DNA of 64,000 bases from Alcaligenaceae bacterium (GCA_013416455.1 JACCES010000005.1:1-64000); one strand, 5' to 3'. Counted from the first letter of the stretch, positions 37,099 through 45,660 are shown. Notes: a model not told the origin generated them from the letters alone. Numbers and translations: made by a program.

Positions 37099-38196
37099 CT
37101 ATCGACCCAGCGCGGATCGAATGGCGGGCATCACCTCTCGCGCGAGCAATGTCATTGACTCGAATTCACGTGCCCGATTGACACCGCTGCCGTCCATCAT
37201 GGCCATCAGAAGGCCTCCAAACGGGCCCGTGCGTTCCCGGAATGCCAGAAGCTTTTCCGTTACGGTCTTGGGAGAGCCATAGATCACCATGCTGTCGATC
37301 AATTGTTCCACGGTGACCGCATCGTCGGGCTGCTTCGGGTCGTCCTTCATCACCGCCGTGTAGTTTGCCGTGCGCAGCACTTTCCAAAGGTACTCGAAAT
37401 AATAGTAGTTGCTGCCTTTGGGATCCATCACACGATCGAGTGCTTCCGAATCACTTCGAGCCAGCACGATATTGCGGGCCACACGCCAATTTTCTCCGCT
37501 GGCTTCATGGCCGCCGGCCTCGCAGCCTTCCTGGTACTTCTTCCAGTGGCTGGCAATCACATACTCCGGGCAGAAATTCGCGCTCATCGGACCCCAGCCG
37601 CGGATGCCGGAGGTCTTCATGCTGTCGGAAAACGGCGACATCGCCGTCATCATGATCGGCGGGTGTGGCCGCTGGTATGGTTTGGCGATATAGCCGACGC
37701 CGAGTTCCGGGATCACGGTGTCGGCGATCTTTATTTTCCAGTGCCTGCCTTCAATATGGTAAGGCGGGTCGCCTTCCCAAAGTTTGAGTATGGTGTCGAT
37801 CGACTCCATCATCCGGTCATTGCGGACGGCGCCATCGAGCACGTCGAACAGTTCCATGTCGCTGGCCAGGCCGCCCGGACCGATGCCGAACATCAGCCGG
37901 CCCCGGCTCAGATGGTCGAACTGAGCCACTTCGGCCGCCACAACGGCGGGATGGTGATTGGGCAGCGCGATCACGCCCGTACCCAGGCGTATATTGCGGG
38001 TACGGTGCAGCAACGAGGCGAGGAACATAAGCGGCGAGGAAATGGGCTCGGTCGTGCAGGACATGTGCTCACCGATCCAGACCTCGTCGAATCCCACTTC
38101 ATCGGCGTAAATCACCCTGGCGGCGTCTTCCTCGTAGAGTTCCGCGATCGAACGAGTGGGCGGGTGAAGAGGCATGCCAAAAAGACCGAGTTTCAT
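37099..38196 (-). CDS. LLM-class (luciferase-like) flavin monooxygenase
   Basis: A 365-residue bacterial-luciferase-fold enzyme (MKLGLFGMPLHPPTRS, YADEVGFDEVWIGEHMS, RNIRLGTGVIALPNHHP, LSRGRLMFGIGPGG). It uses reduced FMN and oxygen. AGGAGA precedes ATG 38196. The adjacent upstream flavin reductase supplies FMNH2, making a two-component monooxygenase. The sequence is closest in style to limonene/alkanal-type LLM proteins; the substrate is not predictable. Confidence 0.92.
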   Translation of the reverse strand: MKLGLFGMPLHPPTRSIAELYEEDAARVIYADEVGFDEVWIGEHMSCTTEPISSPLMFLASLLHRTRNIRLGTGVIALPNHHPAVVAAEVAQFDHLSRGRLMFGIGPGGLASDMELFDVLDGAVRNDRMMESIDTILKLWEGDPPYHIEGRHWKIKIADTVIPELGVGYIAKPYQRPHPPIMMTAMSPFSDSMKTSGIRGWGPMSANFCPEYVIASHWKKYQEGCEAGGHEASGENWRVARNIVLARSDSEALDRVMDPKGSNYYYFEYLWKVLRTANYTAVMKDDPKQPDDAVTVEQLIDSMVIYGSPKTVTEKLLAFRERTGPFGGLLMAMMDGSGVNRAREFESMTLLAREVMPAIRSALGR

Positions 38197-38244
38197 TGTT
38201 GTCTCCTATAGTGGGCAAAAGCGCTGTTGGCGCGTTGATCGCAG

Positions 38245-38787
38245 CTACGCTGCTGTGGTAATGGATGCTTTCCGGCCTGCCAGCCAGACGAGCGGGTAGG
38301 TTTCATGGGCGGCCTCGGGGCATTGCACGGCTTGAACCAGGCCGACGAACAAGGTGTGGGTGCCATAGTCGGCCGTCCAGTCGACATCGCAGTGAATGAC
38401 CGCGGATGCCGTCCGGAGCCAAGGGAGAACTCGATGCTCGGCGCCTGTCGCGCCGTGCCAATCGGCTGAGCGAAACCGGTGTTCCCGGAGCGCGGACTGC
38501 GAGAAGGGCGCCAGCAGGTCTTCCTGCTGGCATCCCAGGATGTTGACGCAGAAGCGCCGTGTGCGGACGAGCACGGGGTGCAGGCTGGCACTCCGGTTTA
38601 CGGCCACCAGCATTGACGCCGGTTCCATGGACACGGGTATCACGGCTGACGCCACCATGCCATGAGGCCGGCCCTCTTCGTCACGGGCGGTGATGATGGT
38701 GACGGAGGCGGCAAGCCGCCGCATCGCTTCGCGGAAGCCGCCGGACGGATCCTGTGTAAAGGGGGGATTGGGGCTTGGTACACCCAT
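38245..38787 (-). CDS. NAD(P)H:flavin reductase component
   Basis: A 180-residue flavin-reductase-like domain of the HpaC/SnaC fold (FREAMRRLAASVTIIT, GMVASAVIPVSMEPASMLVA, SASLHPVLVRTRRFCVNIL). It delivers reduced flavin to the downstream LLM monooxygenase, 48 bases away on the same strand. The ribosome site CAGGAGAC lies 7 bases before ATG 38787. First gene of the unit that follows the sigma54-like promoter. Confidence 0.92.
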   Translation of the reverse strand: MGVPSPNPPFTQDPSGGFREAMRRLAASVTIITARDEEGRPHGMVASAVIPVSMEPASMLVAVNRSASLHPVLVRTRRFCVNILGCQQEDLLAPFSQSALREHRFRSADWHGATGAEHRVLPWLRTASAVIHCDVDWTADYGTHTLFVGLVQAVQCPEAAHETYPLVWLAGRKASITTAA

Positions 38788-38843
38788 ACATTTGTCTCCT
38801 GGTCTTATGCCAAGCCATTTCGGCTCGTATTGCAGTACCTTTG

Positions 38844-38859
38844 AGCCAATTCCATGCCG
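38844..38859 (-). promoter_or_regulatory. Candidate sigma54 (-24/-12) promoter
   Basis: On the minus strand the sequence CGGCATGGAATTGGCT matches TGGCACG-N4-TTGCW at 9 of 12 defined positions, with the invariant GG and GC 12 bases apart. It is 57 bases upstream of the flavin reductase start, and a sigma54 activator gene lies next to the operon. Confidence 0.6.
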
Positions 38860-38902
38860 GATTCTTTAGGTATTAAAAATCAATGGCTTATGGAATTTTT
38901 GG

Positions 38903-38962
38903 GTGTCGCGTGAGACACAAGGTGTATCATCGCCCGTGTCTCAGAATCGCCGCCTGAGACAC
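38903..38962. promoter_or_regulatory. Two dyad operators (GTGTC...GACAC), likely enhancer sites
   Basis: Dyad I is GTGTC-N6-GACAC at 38903-38918. Dyad II is GTGTCTCA-N11-TGAGACAC at 38936-38962. TGAGACAC thus appears three times (one inverted) within 52 bases, 45-120 bases upstream of the sigma54-like promoter, the usual position for enhancer-binding-protein sites. Confidence 0.6.
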
Positions 38963-39038
38963 TTTCCAGACGAAAACAGGGTGTGGGCACAGCCTTCCCG
39001 ACGTATGATGAACACTCCCATCCGACAGGAGTACAGAA

Positions 39039-39242
39039 ATGTCGCGCAAACGGCAGGAAGCGGACCCCGATGAAGTCGCTCTGATCGAATGGTGCACGGT
39101 CGTGGAAGGATTCTTTGTGGCGGCCGGGGTGCCACTGCGGGAAGCCCAGCAGTACATCGAGGATGAGGCCGACTGGTTCACCGACATGTTCTATGACGGG
39201 TTCAGCCCTGAACAGGCGGCCAGAGCGGCGCTGGCGGATTAG
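39039..39242 (+). CDS. Small conserved-looking hypothetical protein (67 aa)
   Basis: A 67-residue acidic, helical protein (EALIEWCTV-like core with two Trp, FTDMFYDGFSPEQAARAAL at the C-terminus). AGGAG lies 8 bases before ATG 39039, which supports it as a real gene. No function is recognised. It is divergent from the flavin reductase and could share the dyad-containing spacer as its promoter region. Confidence 0.6.
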   Translation: MSRKRQEADPDEVALIEWCTVVEGFFVAAGVPLREAQQYIEDEADWFTDMFYDGFSPEQAARAALAD

Positions 39243-39263
39243 TGTCAACAGGCCCTGGCCCGG
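39239..39263 (+). repeat. Dispersed 25-base repeat, copy 1
   Basis: TTAGTGTCAACAGGCCCTGG plus CCCGG; copy 2 at 61839-61863 matches at 23 of 25 positions and a weaker copy at 51463-51487 at 20 of 25. It begins inside the stop codon of the 67-residue gene. The following sequence to about 39317 is also loosely shared with 61864-61930. Confidence 0.6.
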
Positions 39264-39547
39264 CCGCCCACGCCGGAATGCGCGCACGAGCGGGAAGCGG
39301 CGGCAAGGTTTATGGCAACCAGAGCGGTATCGGCGCTTGGCTGGTTCTGACGAGCTCATCGCAGCAGTCCCGCCCTGAAAACCTGCTTTGGGCGCGTTTC
39401 AGCGGGACCTGCCGCCATATTTCATGCCCAGCTGAATGGGCGCTCTTTATTGGCGTCAAAGGCTGCCGTTCTTGTCCGCCATCGCGTTCGGCGCAGGTGC
39501 GAAAACCCTTTCCGGTGACGACCGGCCGCTCGGCGCGCCAGCTTGCT
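39264..39547. other. Spacer with no supported gene
   Basis: Frames here are short and lack ribosome sites or recognisable protein features. A GGTTTATGGCAA segment at 39308-39319 resembles the TTATGGCAG core of the conserved upstream regions at 57.9 and 61.9 kb. Confidence 0.4.
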
Positions 39548-40552
39548 TCACGTCTTCTTCGAAGCCTCGATGATCTGACGCCAGAGCTCCAGTTCCTTGG
39601 GCGCATCGGCACTCAAGCTCTTGGTGTCGGCCAGATCCAGCGTCACGGACTCCTCATCGCAAAACTGCTGGAAAGCTTCCGTCCGCCCAATATCCAGAAG
39701 CACGGCGGAGAGTTTTTCCACGGTGGCGGGCGGGATGCCCGATGGACCGAAAACACTGACGAACGCCGTAACGGAATAGCCATTGACGCCTGCTTCGGCG
39801 ACGGTCGGCACGTCCGGCAGGCTCTTCAGGCGCTCGGTTCCGCTCACCGCCAGCGCGCGCAGCCGCCCCGCTTTCACGAGCTGCAGCGCCGACGACGCGC
39901 TCTGGAAAGTGAAAGCCACCTGCCCGCTGACGGTGTCCGTAACGGCGGGTGCCGCGCCCTTGTACGGAATGTGGCGAGCCTGAGTGTTCGTCATATCGTT
40001 GAGCACCGAGACGGCCAGATGTGGCGCCGTACCGGTGCCGGCGCTCGCGTAGGTCACTTCCCCGGGCCGCGCGCGCATGTCGGCGATGAGGTCCGCCAGC
40101 GTGTTGTATGGAGAAGCCGTCGGCACCAGCAGCACGACGGCGGCATTGTTCAGTCGTGCGATAGGCGTGATATCCGCGATCGGATCATAGGGCAATGGCG
40201 TTTCTGACAGCCACCGGTTTGTGTAGATCGGAATGGATGAGAGCAGGAGCGTATGTCCGTCGGCGGGCGCCCTGGCAACGAAGTCAACGCCAATGATGCC
40301 GCCGGCGCCCACCTTGTTTTCGACGACGATTGGCGTTCCCAGACGCTGCTGTAAAGGTTCGGACAAAAAGCGCGCCGTGCGATCCAGGACAGTCCCCGGC
40401 GATGCGCCGACTATCAGGCGGACCGGCTTGTCCGTGAAGGTCTGTGCGCGGGCGAGACCGGATGTGCACAGGCCGAGGGCAAGGGATGCCTTGAGCATAT
40501 TGCGTCGGGCGCCGTCAACCTGGCGGGGGATTCTACGATTTGCTGAGTTCAA
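39548..40552 (-). CDS. Bug-family (TctC) periplasmic receptor 3
   Basis: A 334-residue receptor with a Tat-like signal (RRNMLKASLALGLCTSGLARA). The ligand loop is KPVRLIVGASPGTVLDRT, lacking the usual GG pair, and PYDPIADITPIARL follows. It is transcribed alone on the minus strand; no transporter or enzyme gene is obviously coupled to it. Full length for the family. A repeat element lies directly upstream. Confidence 0.9.
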   Translation of the reverse strand: MNSANRRIPRQVDGARRNMLKASLALGLCTSGLARAQTFTDKPVRLIVGASPGTVLDRTARFLSEPLQQRLGTPIVVENKVGAGGIIGVDFVARAPADGHTLLLSSIPIYTNRWLSETPLPYDPIADITPIARLNNAAVVLLVPTASPYNTLADLIADMRARPGEVTYASAGTGTAPHLAVSVLNDMTNTQARHIPYKGAAPAVTDTVSGQVAFTFQSASSALQLVKAGRLRALAVSGTERLKSLPDVPTVAEAGVNGYSVTAFVSVFGPSGIPPATVEKLSAVLLDIGRTEAFQQFCDEESVTLDLADTKSLSADAPKELELWRQIIEASKKT

Positions 40553-40573
40553 TTGGCCGTCTCCGAAGTGTTT

Positions 40574-40678
40574 GGAAAGCTCTGAACAACTCGCCGCGTT
40601 GCATACAGCCCCGGATCCGGGTGGTTTTCCATCCCGGCCCGGGGCCTCCGCCCGCCGCTCGAATTATTCAGAGCTTCC
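40574..40678. repeat. 105-base element with inverted ends (MITE-like)
   Basis: The left end GGAAAGCTCTGAACAACTCG (40574-40593) and right end CGAATTATTCAGAGCTTCC (40660-40678) are imperfect inverted repeats (about 17 of 19). The GC-rich centre can fold. The left 28 bases (40579-40606) recur at 45614-45641 (23 of 28) and inverted at 45420-45447. No coding capacity. These copies bracket the sulfatase cassette. Confidence 0.6.
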
Positions 40679-40821
40679 CTTGAGAGAATTCGCGGGGAAT
40701 AAAAAAAGGTTTATGAATTGATGAAATTTGCCGCTCGAATTAACGAGAATTTCCTTGTCATTTATTCGTAAATGCAACGTTGGCACACTTCCCGGAAACG
40801 CAAACTTGAGGATTTCCCTTG

Positions 40822-40843
40822 CATTGTCCGCATTCTGACAATG
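40822..40843. promoter_or_regulatory. 22-base dyad upstream of the sulfatase
   Basis: CATTGTC-N8-GACAATG, a perfect 7-bp inverted repeat 112 bases before the sulfatase start. Its 22-base span suits a dimeric Crp/Fnr-family protein such as the one encoded at the other end of the cassette. Otherwise the spacer 40679-40954 is AT-rich and without a gene. Confidence 0.5.
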
Positions 40844-40954
40844 TCGGTTTCGCGTCCAGAATCTAATAGCCATATACCCGGCGCATGATGGCGGGTCGTA
40901 TTCCAATCCAGCCAACGCAAAGGCGACAACGCCGCATATATCCACCAGGCAGCC

Positions 40955-43225
40955 ATGAATAAAGATGAAGCATCAGACGTCCTTCCCCCCATTGAAGAGC
41001 CTTCGACTCAAAAGCTGGGGTTGACTGCGCAAGAGTCAGATCCCCCCCGCTGGCCACAGCCGCGCAGTGCGCCCGCAAACGCACCGAACGTGCTGATCAT
41101 CCTGACCGACGATGTGGGCTTCGGCGCCTGCAGCACGTTCGGCGGGCTTATTCCGACGCCGACGCTGGATGCGCTGGCCTCGGGCGGGCTGCGCTATAAC
41201 CGCTTCCACACCAGCGCCATGTGCTCGCCCACGCGCGCGGCGCTGCTCACTGGCCGGAATCCTCACGCGGTCGCCATGGGCAACATCAGCCACTTCGCCA
41301 CCGGTTACGACGGCTATACCTCCGCGATGCCCAAGTCGGCGGGTATGCTGGCCGAGACGCTGCGGCAGAATGGATACAGCACCGCGGCGATGGGAAAGTG
41401 GCATCTCACGCCGGAATGGGAAGCCAGCAGCCAGGGGCCTTTCGATCGCTGGCCCACCGGCCAGGGTTTTGAGTATTTCTACGGCTTCCTCGGCGCCGAT
41501 ACCGACCAGTTCTCGCCCGCTCTGGTCGAGAACACAACGGCGATCACCCCCCCGGCCGGTGATCCCGATTACATCCTCGACCGGGATCTTGTGGACCGTG
41601 CCATCCGCTGGACCCGCGAGCAGCATGCGCTGACACCGGGCAAGCCGTTCTTCATGTACTACGCGCCCGGCACCGCCCATGCGCCCTACCAGGCTCCCCG
41701 GGACTGGCTCGAGCGTTTTCGCGGCGCCTTCGACCAGGGCTGGGACCGCGTTCGCGAGGAAGTCTTCGCGCGGCAGAAGGCCCAGGGGGTCGTTCCCGCG
41801 GACGCGGAGCTCACTCCCCGGCCCGACTTCCTGCCCGCGTGGGATTCCCTGCCCGCCGAGCATCAGCGTCTGTTCGCGCGGTACATGGAGGCCTTCGCCG
41901 CCATGCTGGCGTTCTTCGACCACCAGATCGGGCGGCTGTTCGAGCACTTGCGCGCCAGCGGTCAGCTGGAGAACACCCTGATCTTCTTCATCCAGGGAGA
42001 CAACGGCAGCGACGCCGCCGCGGGGCTGACCGGCGCATTCTTTGAACAGGCCCAGCTGAACAAAATGGATGAAGACCTCGCCTACGCGCTGGCGCACATC
42101 GATGATATCGGCGGCCCTCGTTCTTACAGCAAGTTCCCCGCCGGCTGGGCCTGGGCCATGAACACGCCCTTTCAGTACTACAAGCAGGTGGCCTCGCACC
42201 TGGGCGGTGTGCGCAACGGGCTGGTGGTGCACTGGCCGGCGGGCATCCAGAACGCCGGCGGGCTGCGTTCGCATTTCGCCCATGTGGTCGATGTGGTCCC
42301 CACCATCCTCCAGGCGACCGGGATCAGAACGCCCAGCGTGCTCAATGGCGTGGAACAGAAGCCGTTGGACGGCAGCAGCTTCGCGGATTCATTCAGGCGG
42401 GATTCGCCGACGGATGCCAGCCACTCGCAGGTGTTCGAGATGTACCAGAACATGGCCATTTACGAGGACGGCTGGTGGGCCGGCACGCGCCCGGCCAATG
42501 TGCCCTGGCTCGCCCACTTCGCTTCCAGCACCGACCCGCGCACGCGCACCTGGGAACTGTACGATTTGCGAGGCGACTTCTCGCAAGCGCATGACCTGGC
42601 ACAACAGCATCCCGAGCGTCTCGACGCCATGCGTCAGCGCTTCCTGGAAGAAGCGGCGCGCTGCAATATTCTGCCGATCCACGGGAACAACGAGGGCGCC
42701 GAAGGCTGCCCCACGCCTCTTGCCAGCCGCAGCCGCTTTGTCTTCCATGCCGGGATGACACGCATTCCGGAGAGCTTCGCGCCCGGCATTTTCGGACGCT
42801 CGTACACGATCCAGGCGGACGTGGAGATTCCGGAGGGTGGCGCCAGCGGGGTGCTGATCACGCACGGCGGCTTCGGCGGGGGCTACGCTTTCTACCTGCA
42901 CCATGGCGCGCCAGTGTTTCACTACAACGGCACCAGTGGGCGCCAGTACCCGATTCGTGCAGCCGAGCCGCTGGCCGCCGGGCCGCACAGGCTGGAGGCT
43001 CGATTCGTGTCGGATGGACCTCAGCTGGGGAGCGGCGGTACGCTGACTATCAGCGACAACGGCAAGGAGCTGGTTTCCGGGCGGATCGAGTACACGCATC
43101 GACGCTGGATGTGGGAAGGGCTGGATATCGGCGAAGACAGCCTGACACCGGTCAACGACGATTACACCATCGCAGGCAGCCGCTTCACGGGCACTTTGCA
43201 CCGGGTTGTGGTGGAGCTGGAGTAA
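40955..43225 (+). CDS. Type I sulfatase (Cys-type, formylglycine-dependent)
   Basis: A 756-residue arylsulfatase-family enzyme. C90 in CSPTRAALLTG is the residue converted to formylglycine. D52/D53 (LTDDVGFG) begin the metal site; MGKWHL and FFIQGDNGSD carry further active-site residues. No signal peptide is seen, so it should be cytoplasmic. From about residue 590 a beta-sandwich-like C-terminal domain is added, larger than in minimal sulfatases. The convergent maturase gene overlaps its 3' end by 41 bases. The sulfate ester cleaved is unknown. Confidence 0.92.
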   Translation: MNKDEASDVLPPIEEPSTQKLGLTAQESDPPRWPQPRSAPANAPNVLIILTDDVGFGACSTFGGLIPTPTLDALASGGLRYNRFHTSAMCSPTRAALLTGRNPHAVAMGNISHFATGYDGYTSAMPKSAGMLAETLRQNGYSTAAMGKWHLTPEWEASSQGPFDRWPTGQGFEYFYGFLGADTDQFSPALVENTTAITPPAGDPDYILDRDLVDRAIRWTREQHALTPGKPFFMYYAPGTAHAPYQAPRDWLERFRGAFDQGWDRVREEVFARQKAQGVVPADAELTPRPDFLPAWDSLPAEHQRLFARYMEAFAAMLAFFDHQIGRLFEHLRASGQLENTLIFFIQGDNGSDAAAGLTGAFFEQAQLNKMDEDLAYALAHIDDIGGPRSYSKFPAGWAWAMNTPFQYYKQVASHLGGVRNGLVVHWPAGIQNAGGLRSHFAHVVDVVPTILQATGIRTPSVLNGVEQKPLDGSSFADSFRRDSPTDASHSQVFEMYQNMAIYEDGWWAGTRPANVPWLAHFASSTDPRTRTWELYDLRGDFSQAHDLAQQHPERLDAMRQRFLEEAARCNILPIHGNNEGAEGCPTPLASRSRFVFHAGMTRIPESFAPGIFGRSYTIQADVEIPEGGASGVLITHGGFGGGYAFYLHHGAPVFHYNGTSGRQYPIRAAEPLAAGPHRLEARFVSDGPQLGSGGTLTISDNGKELVSGRIEYTHRRWMWEGLDIGEDSLTPVNDDYTIAGSRFTGTLHRVVVELE

Positions 43226-44495
43226 AGTCGCCGGCCGGCGCCGTCTCCCGCATGATCTCATCGGCGTGGCGGCCGGCGCGCAACAGGCCGGCCATCGCCC
43301 GCATCGGCCCATCGATGTGCGTGAAGAAGGCCTTATAGCCGGCACACAGATAGTTCAGGCCCATTTCTCCATCCGGAGTGCGGATGAAGCGGTTGCGGGG
43401 GCATTCCCCATAACAGGCGAACAATACCGGGCATTGCCTGCAGTAGTCGGGCAGTGTGTCGAATTTGGCGTCGCCGAAGCGGCGCTGTTGCTCGGACGCA
43501 ATGAGCGCCTTCAGCGGCTGCTCGTTGATGTTGCCCAGCAGGTGCCCGGGTTCCACGAAATGGTCGCAGGAATACACGTCGCCGTTGTGTTCGAGGGCGA
43601 GCGACGCGCCACATCGCGGTGCGACCAGGCAACTGTTGTGCTGGCCCAGCCAACTGCCGAGCGCCACATCGAAGGTGGTCACGTAAACGCGGCCGACGTC
43701 GCACTGTACCCATTCATCGAAAATCGCAATGAGGAAGGCGCCGAACAGATCCGCCGATACCGAGCGCGACGTGACCAGCGAGCCTTCTTGTCGATACAGC
43801 GGCCTGTTCTTGCCCTTCATGCCGCCCCAGCCCTGATTGGCAAGCCGGATCGTCTGCTCGGTCGCCCGTTCCACGATCGGGATCAGCTGAATATATTGCG
43901 CCTGCAGCTCGTCCCGGAAAAAGCGATACACCTCCAGCGGGTGCCCGGCATTGCCGGCGTGGACGGTGCATAGAATATTGGCGTCGACGCCGTGGCGCTG
44001 CAGGAGGTCCCAGCCCCGGCGCACCTGATCGAAACTTCCCCCGCCCTTTCTGTTCACCCGATATACGTCGTGCAGGGCCGGCGGCCCGTCGATGCTGACC
44101 CCGACGAGAAAACGGTTCTCTTGAAAGAACAGCGCCCACTCGTCATCGATCAGTGTGCCGTTGGTCTGTATCGTGTGCAGCACTTGCTGATGCGGCTTGC
44201 GGTATTCCGCCGCCAGCCGCACCACGCGCCGGTAGAAATCCAGTCCGCGCAGCATGGGTTCGCCTCCCTGCCAGGAGACTTCCACCTGGGGGCCGGGCGA
44301 AGATTCCATCAGTTGCCGGATATGCGCTTCCAGCGTGGCGTCGTCCATCAGATAGCTTTGGTCAGGGTAGAGATTTTCCTTGGATAGAAAGAAGCAATAC
44401 GTACAGGCCAGGTTGCAGGCCGCGCCCGCGGGCTTTGCGAGAAGATGGAAGTGTTTTTCGTGTGCGTCCATTGACAGTATCCGTCGTGCCTGCAT
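43185..44495 (-). CDS. Radical SAM anaerobic sulfatase-maturating enzyme
   Basis: A 436-residue anSME. The radical SAM cluster motif CNLACTYC is at about residues 27-34 and GGEPMLRGLDF follows. The C-terminal SPASM cysteines are visible in CLVAPRCG, SCDHF, YCRQCPVLFACYGECP. It oxidises the sulfatase active-site cysteine (C90 of the neighbouring enzyme) to formylglycine without oxygen. The ATG overlaps the Crp-like gene stop (TGATG), so both are co-translated. ATG 44471 is an alternative start. Its 3' end overlaps the sulfatase gene by 41 bases. Confidence 0.93.
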   Translation of the reverse strand: MQARRILSMDAHEKHFHLLAKPAGAACNLACTYCFFLSKENLYPDQSYLMDDATLEAHIRQLMESSPGPQVEVSWQGGEPMLRGLDFYRRVVRLAAEYRKPHQQVLHTIQTNGTLIDDEWALFFQENRFLVGVSIDGPPALHDVYRVNRKGGGSFDQVRRGWDLLQRHGVDANILCTVHAGNAGHPLEVYRFFRDELQAQYIQLIPIVERATEQTIRLANQGWGGMKGKNRPLYRQEGSLVTSRSVSADLFGAFLIAIFDEWVQCDVGRVYVTTFDVALGSWLGQHNSCLVAPRCGASLALEHNGDVYSCDHFVEPGHLLGNINEQPLKALIASEQQRRFGDAKFDTLPDYCRQCPVLFACYGECPRNRFIRTPDGEMGLNYLCAGYKAFFTHIDGPMRAMAGLLRAGRHADEIMRETAPAGDFTPAPPQPGAKCP

Positions 44496-45214
44496 CAGCC
44501 TTTGTCGGCCGGGAGACCCCGCACGAGGATGCTCCGGTATCCGAGCAGGATAAGCTTTTCGTCCTGCAGCTGTTGCAGGCAGGCGTTAAGGTGGGGCCGT
44601 GAGCTGCCCACCTGGCAGGCGAGTTCCCGCTGCGAAATGCGCACTTCCATGCCTTGGGGCCTTGCGACCCCGCGCTGCGCGGCCAGGATCTGCAAGGCCG
44701 TGTAGACGCGATGGGCGACCGAGGTCTGATGCCCTTCGACGCGCGAATCCATCAGGCCCCAGAAGCGCCGGGCCAGCAGCTTGGCGATGTCACACGCCAT
44801 AATGCCATCTTGCTCCATCAGCGCGAGCACGCGCCCGGCCTCGAAGTGATCCAGCATGCAATCGCCGCAGGCGGTGACAGTGTAATGAAACGGCAGCTCG
44901 CCGATGATCGAGTAAAGACAAACCAGCTTGCCTGGCCCGACGAAGGGCCAATGGACCTCTGCGCCGCCGATGGACATTGCGTTCAGGCGCAGCCGCCCCT
45001 GCCTGACAAGCAGCAGCGCGGCCGCCGGGTCGCCGGCGCGCTGGATCACCTCGCCGTCACGCCAGGACCGCGTCAGCCCGATCTTCGCGAGCGCCTTTCT
45101 TGAATGGTCGGATAACAGGTCGAAGCTGTTCAGGCGCGGCAGTTTTTCCAGCAGCCAGCGCGTATCGGCGCCCGAGTGTGGCCGCGCGGCCTCTTCACCG
45201 CCATGGCGAATCAA
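44495..45214 (-). CDS. Crp/Fnr-family transcriptional regulator
   Basis: About 239 residues: cyclic-nucleotide-like effector domain (RDGEVIQRAGDPAAALLLVR, HWPFVGPGKLVCLYS) and a C-terminal winged helix (ISQRELACQVGSSRPHLNAC). There is no N-terminal Fnr cysteine cluster. TTG 45214 is proposed because GAGG lies 6 bases upstream; the frame stays open to ATG 45373, but those residues look non-coding. Coupled to the maturase (TGATG overlap), so it probably controls the sulfatase cassette, possibly via the dyad at 40822. Confidence 0.82.
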   Translation of the reverse strand: MIRHGGEEAARPHSGADTRWLLEKLPRLNSFDLLSDHSRKALAKIGLTRSWRDGEVIQRAGDPAAALLLVRQGRLRLNAMSIGGAEVHWPFVGPGKLVCLYSIIGELPFHYTVTACGDCMLDHFEAGRVLALMEQDGIMACDIAKLLARRFWGLMDSRVEGHQTSVAHRVYTALQILAAQRGVARPQGMEVRISQRELACQVGSSRPHLNACLQQLQDEKLILLGYRSILVRGLPADKG

Positions 45215-45419
45215 GGGTGGCCTCGCCCCGCCACGGCGGGGAGCCCCCGCGGCAGTCTTGGCATGTGCGGACGCCCAAGTATGGAATAACCGGATGGTTG
45301 ACCACTTTTCGGCATTGACGGTCTTGGACCCATGAAAACCCCGGACAGAATTTGCGGGAAAACGAGTGCCCATTATCTCAAATCCCGCGGTTTCTGTAAG
45401 GGGAAATTGGCCTGAACCC

Positions 45420-45447
45420 GCATGCCCCGCGGTGAATTATTCAGAGC
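45420..45447 (-). repeat. 28-base repeat, inverted copy
   Basis: GCATGCCCCGCGGTGAATTA then TTCAGAGC. It matches the reverse complement of 45614-45641 at 24 of 28 positions, so the two bound a 222-base segment as inverted repeats. Related to the left end of the element at 40574. Confidence 0.6.
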
Positions 45448-45609
45448 ATACCGGGGTAGACGGGATCGCGCGCCGATTTGTCGAAAGCGTTTTTAAAAGA
45501 ATATATGAGAAGAACGCGTCGGATTTTTTCCGGCGTAATGCTTTTCGGAAATCAGGGGATAATCCACATCCGCCATACGAATATGCCATGGCCTCATTCC
45601 GTTCATTAA

Positions 45610-45660
45610 GGAAGCTCTGAACAAGTCACCGCGCCGCATGCTTGTCGCTCGAATTGTTCA
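45610..45660 (+). repeat. Short copy of the 40574 element
   Basis: It starts GGAAGCTCTGAACAAGTC and ends CGAATTGTTCA; both parts match the ends of the 105-base element at 40574-40678, but the middle and last 8 bases are missing. Confidence 0.55.

Noticed and set aside
38831..38848. A second sigma54-like sequence (TGGCTC...TGCA) near the flavin reductase
   Set aside because: The GG and GC elements are 14 bases apart instead of 12.
45215..45373. N-terminal extension of the Crp-like protein to ATG 45373
   Set aside because: The extra 53 residues look non-coding, while TTG 45214 has a well-placed GAGG.
45366..45620. An 84-codon frame in the gene-poor region
   Set aside because: It runs through the inverted repeats, lacks a ribosome site and shows no protein-like pattern.
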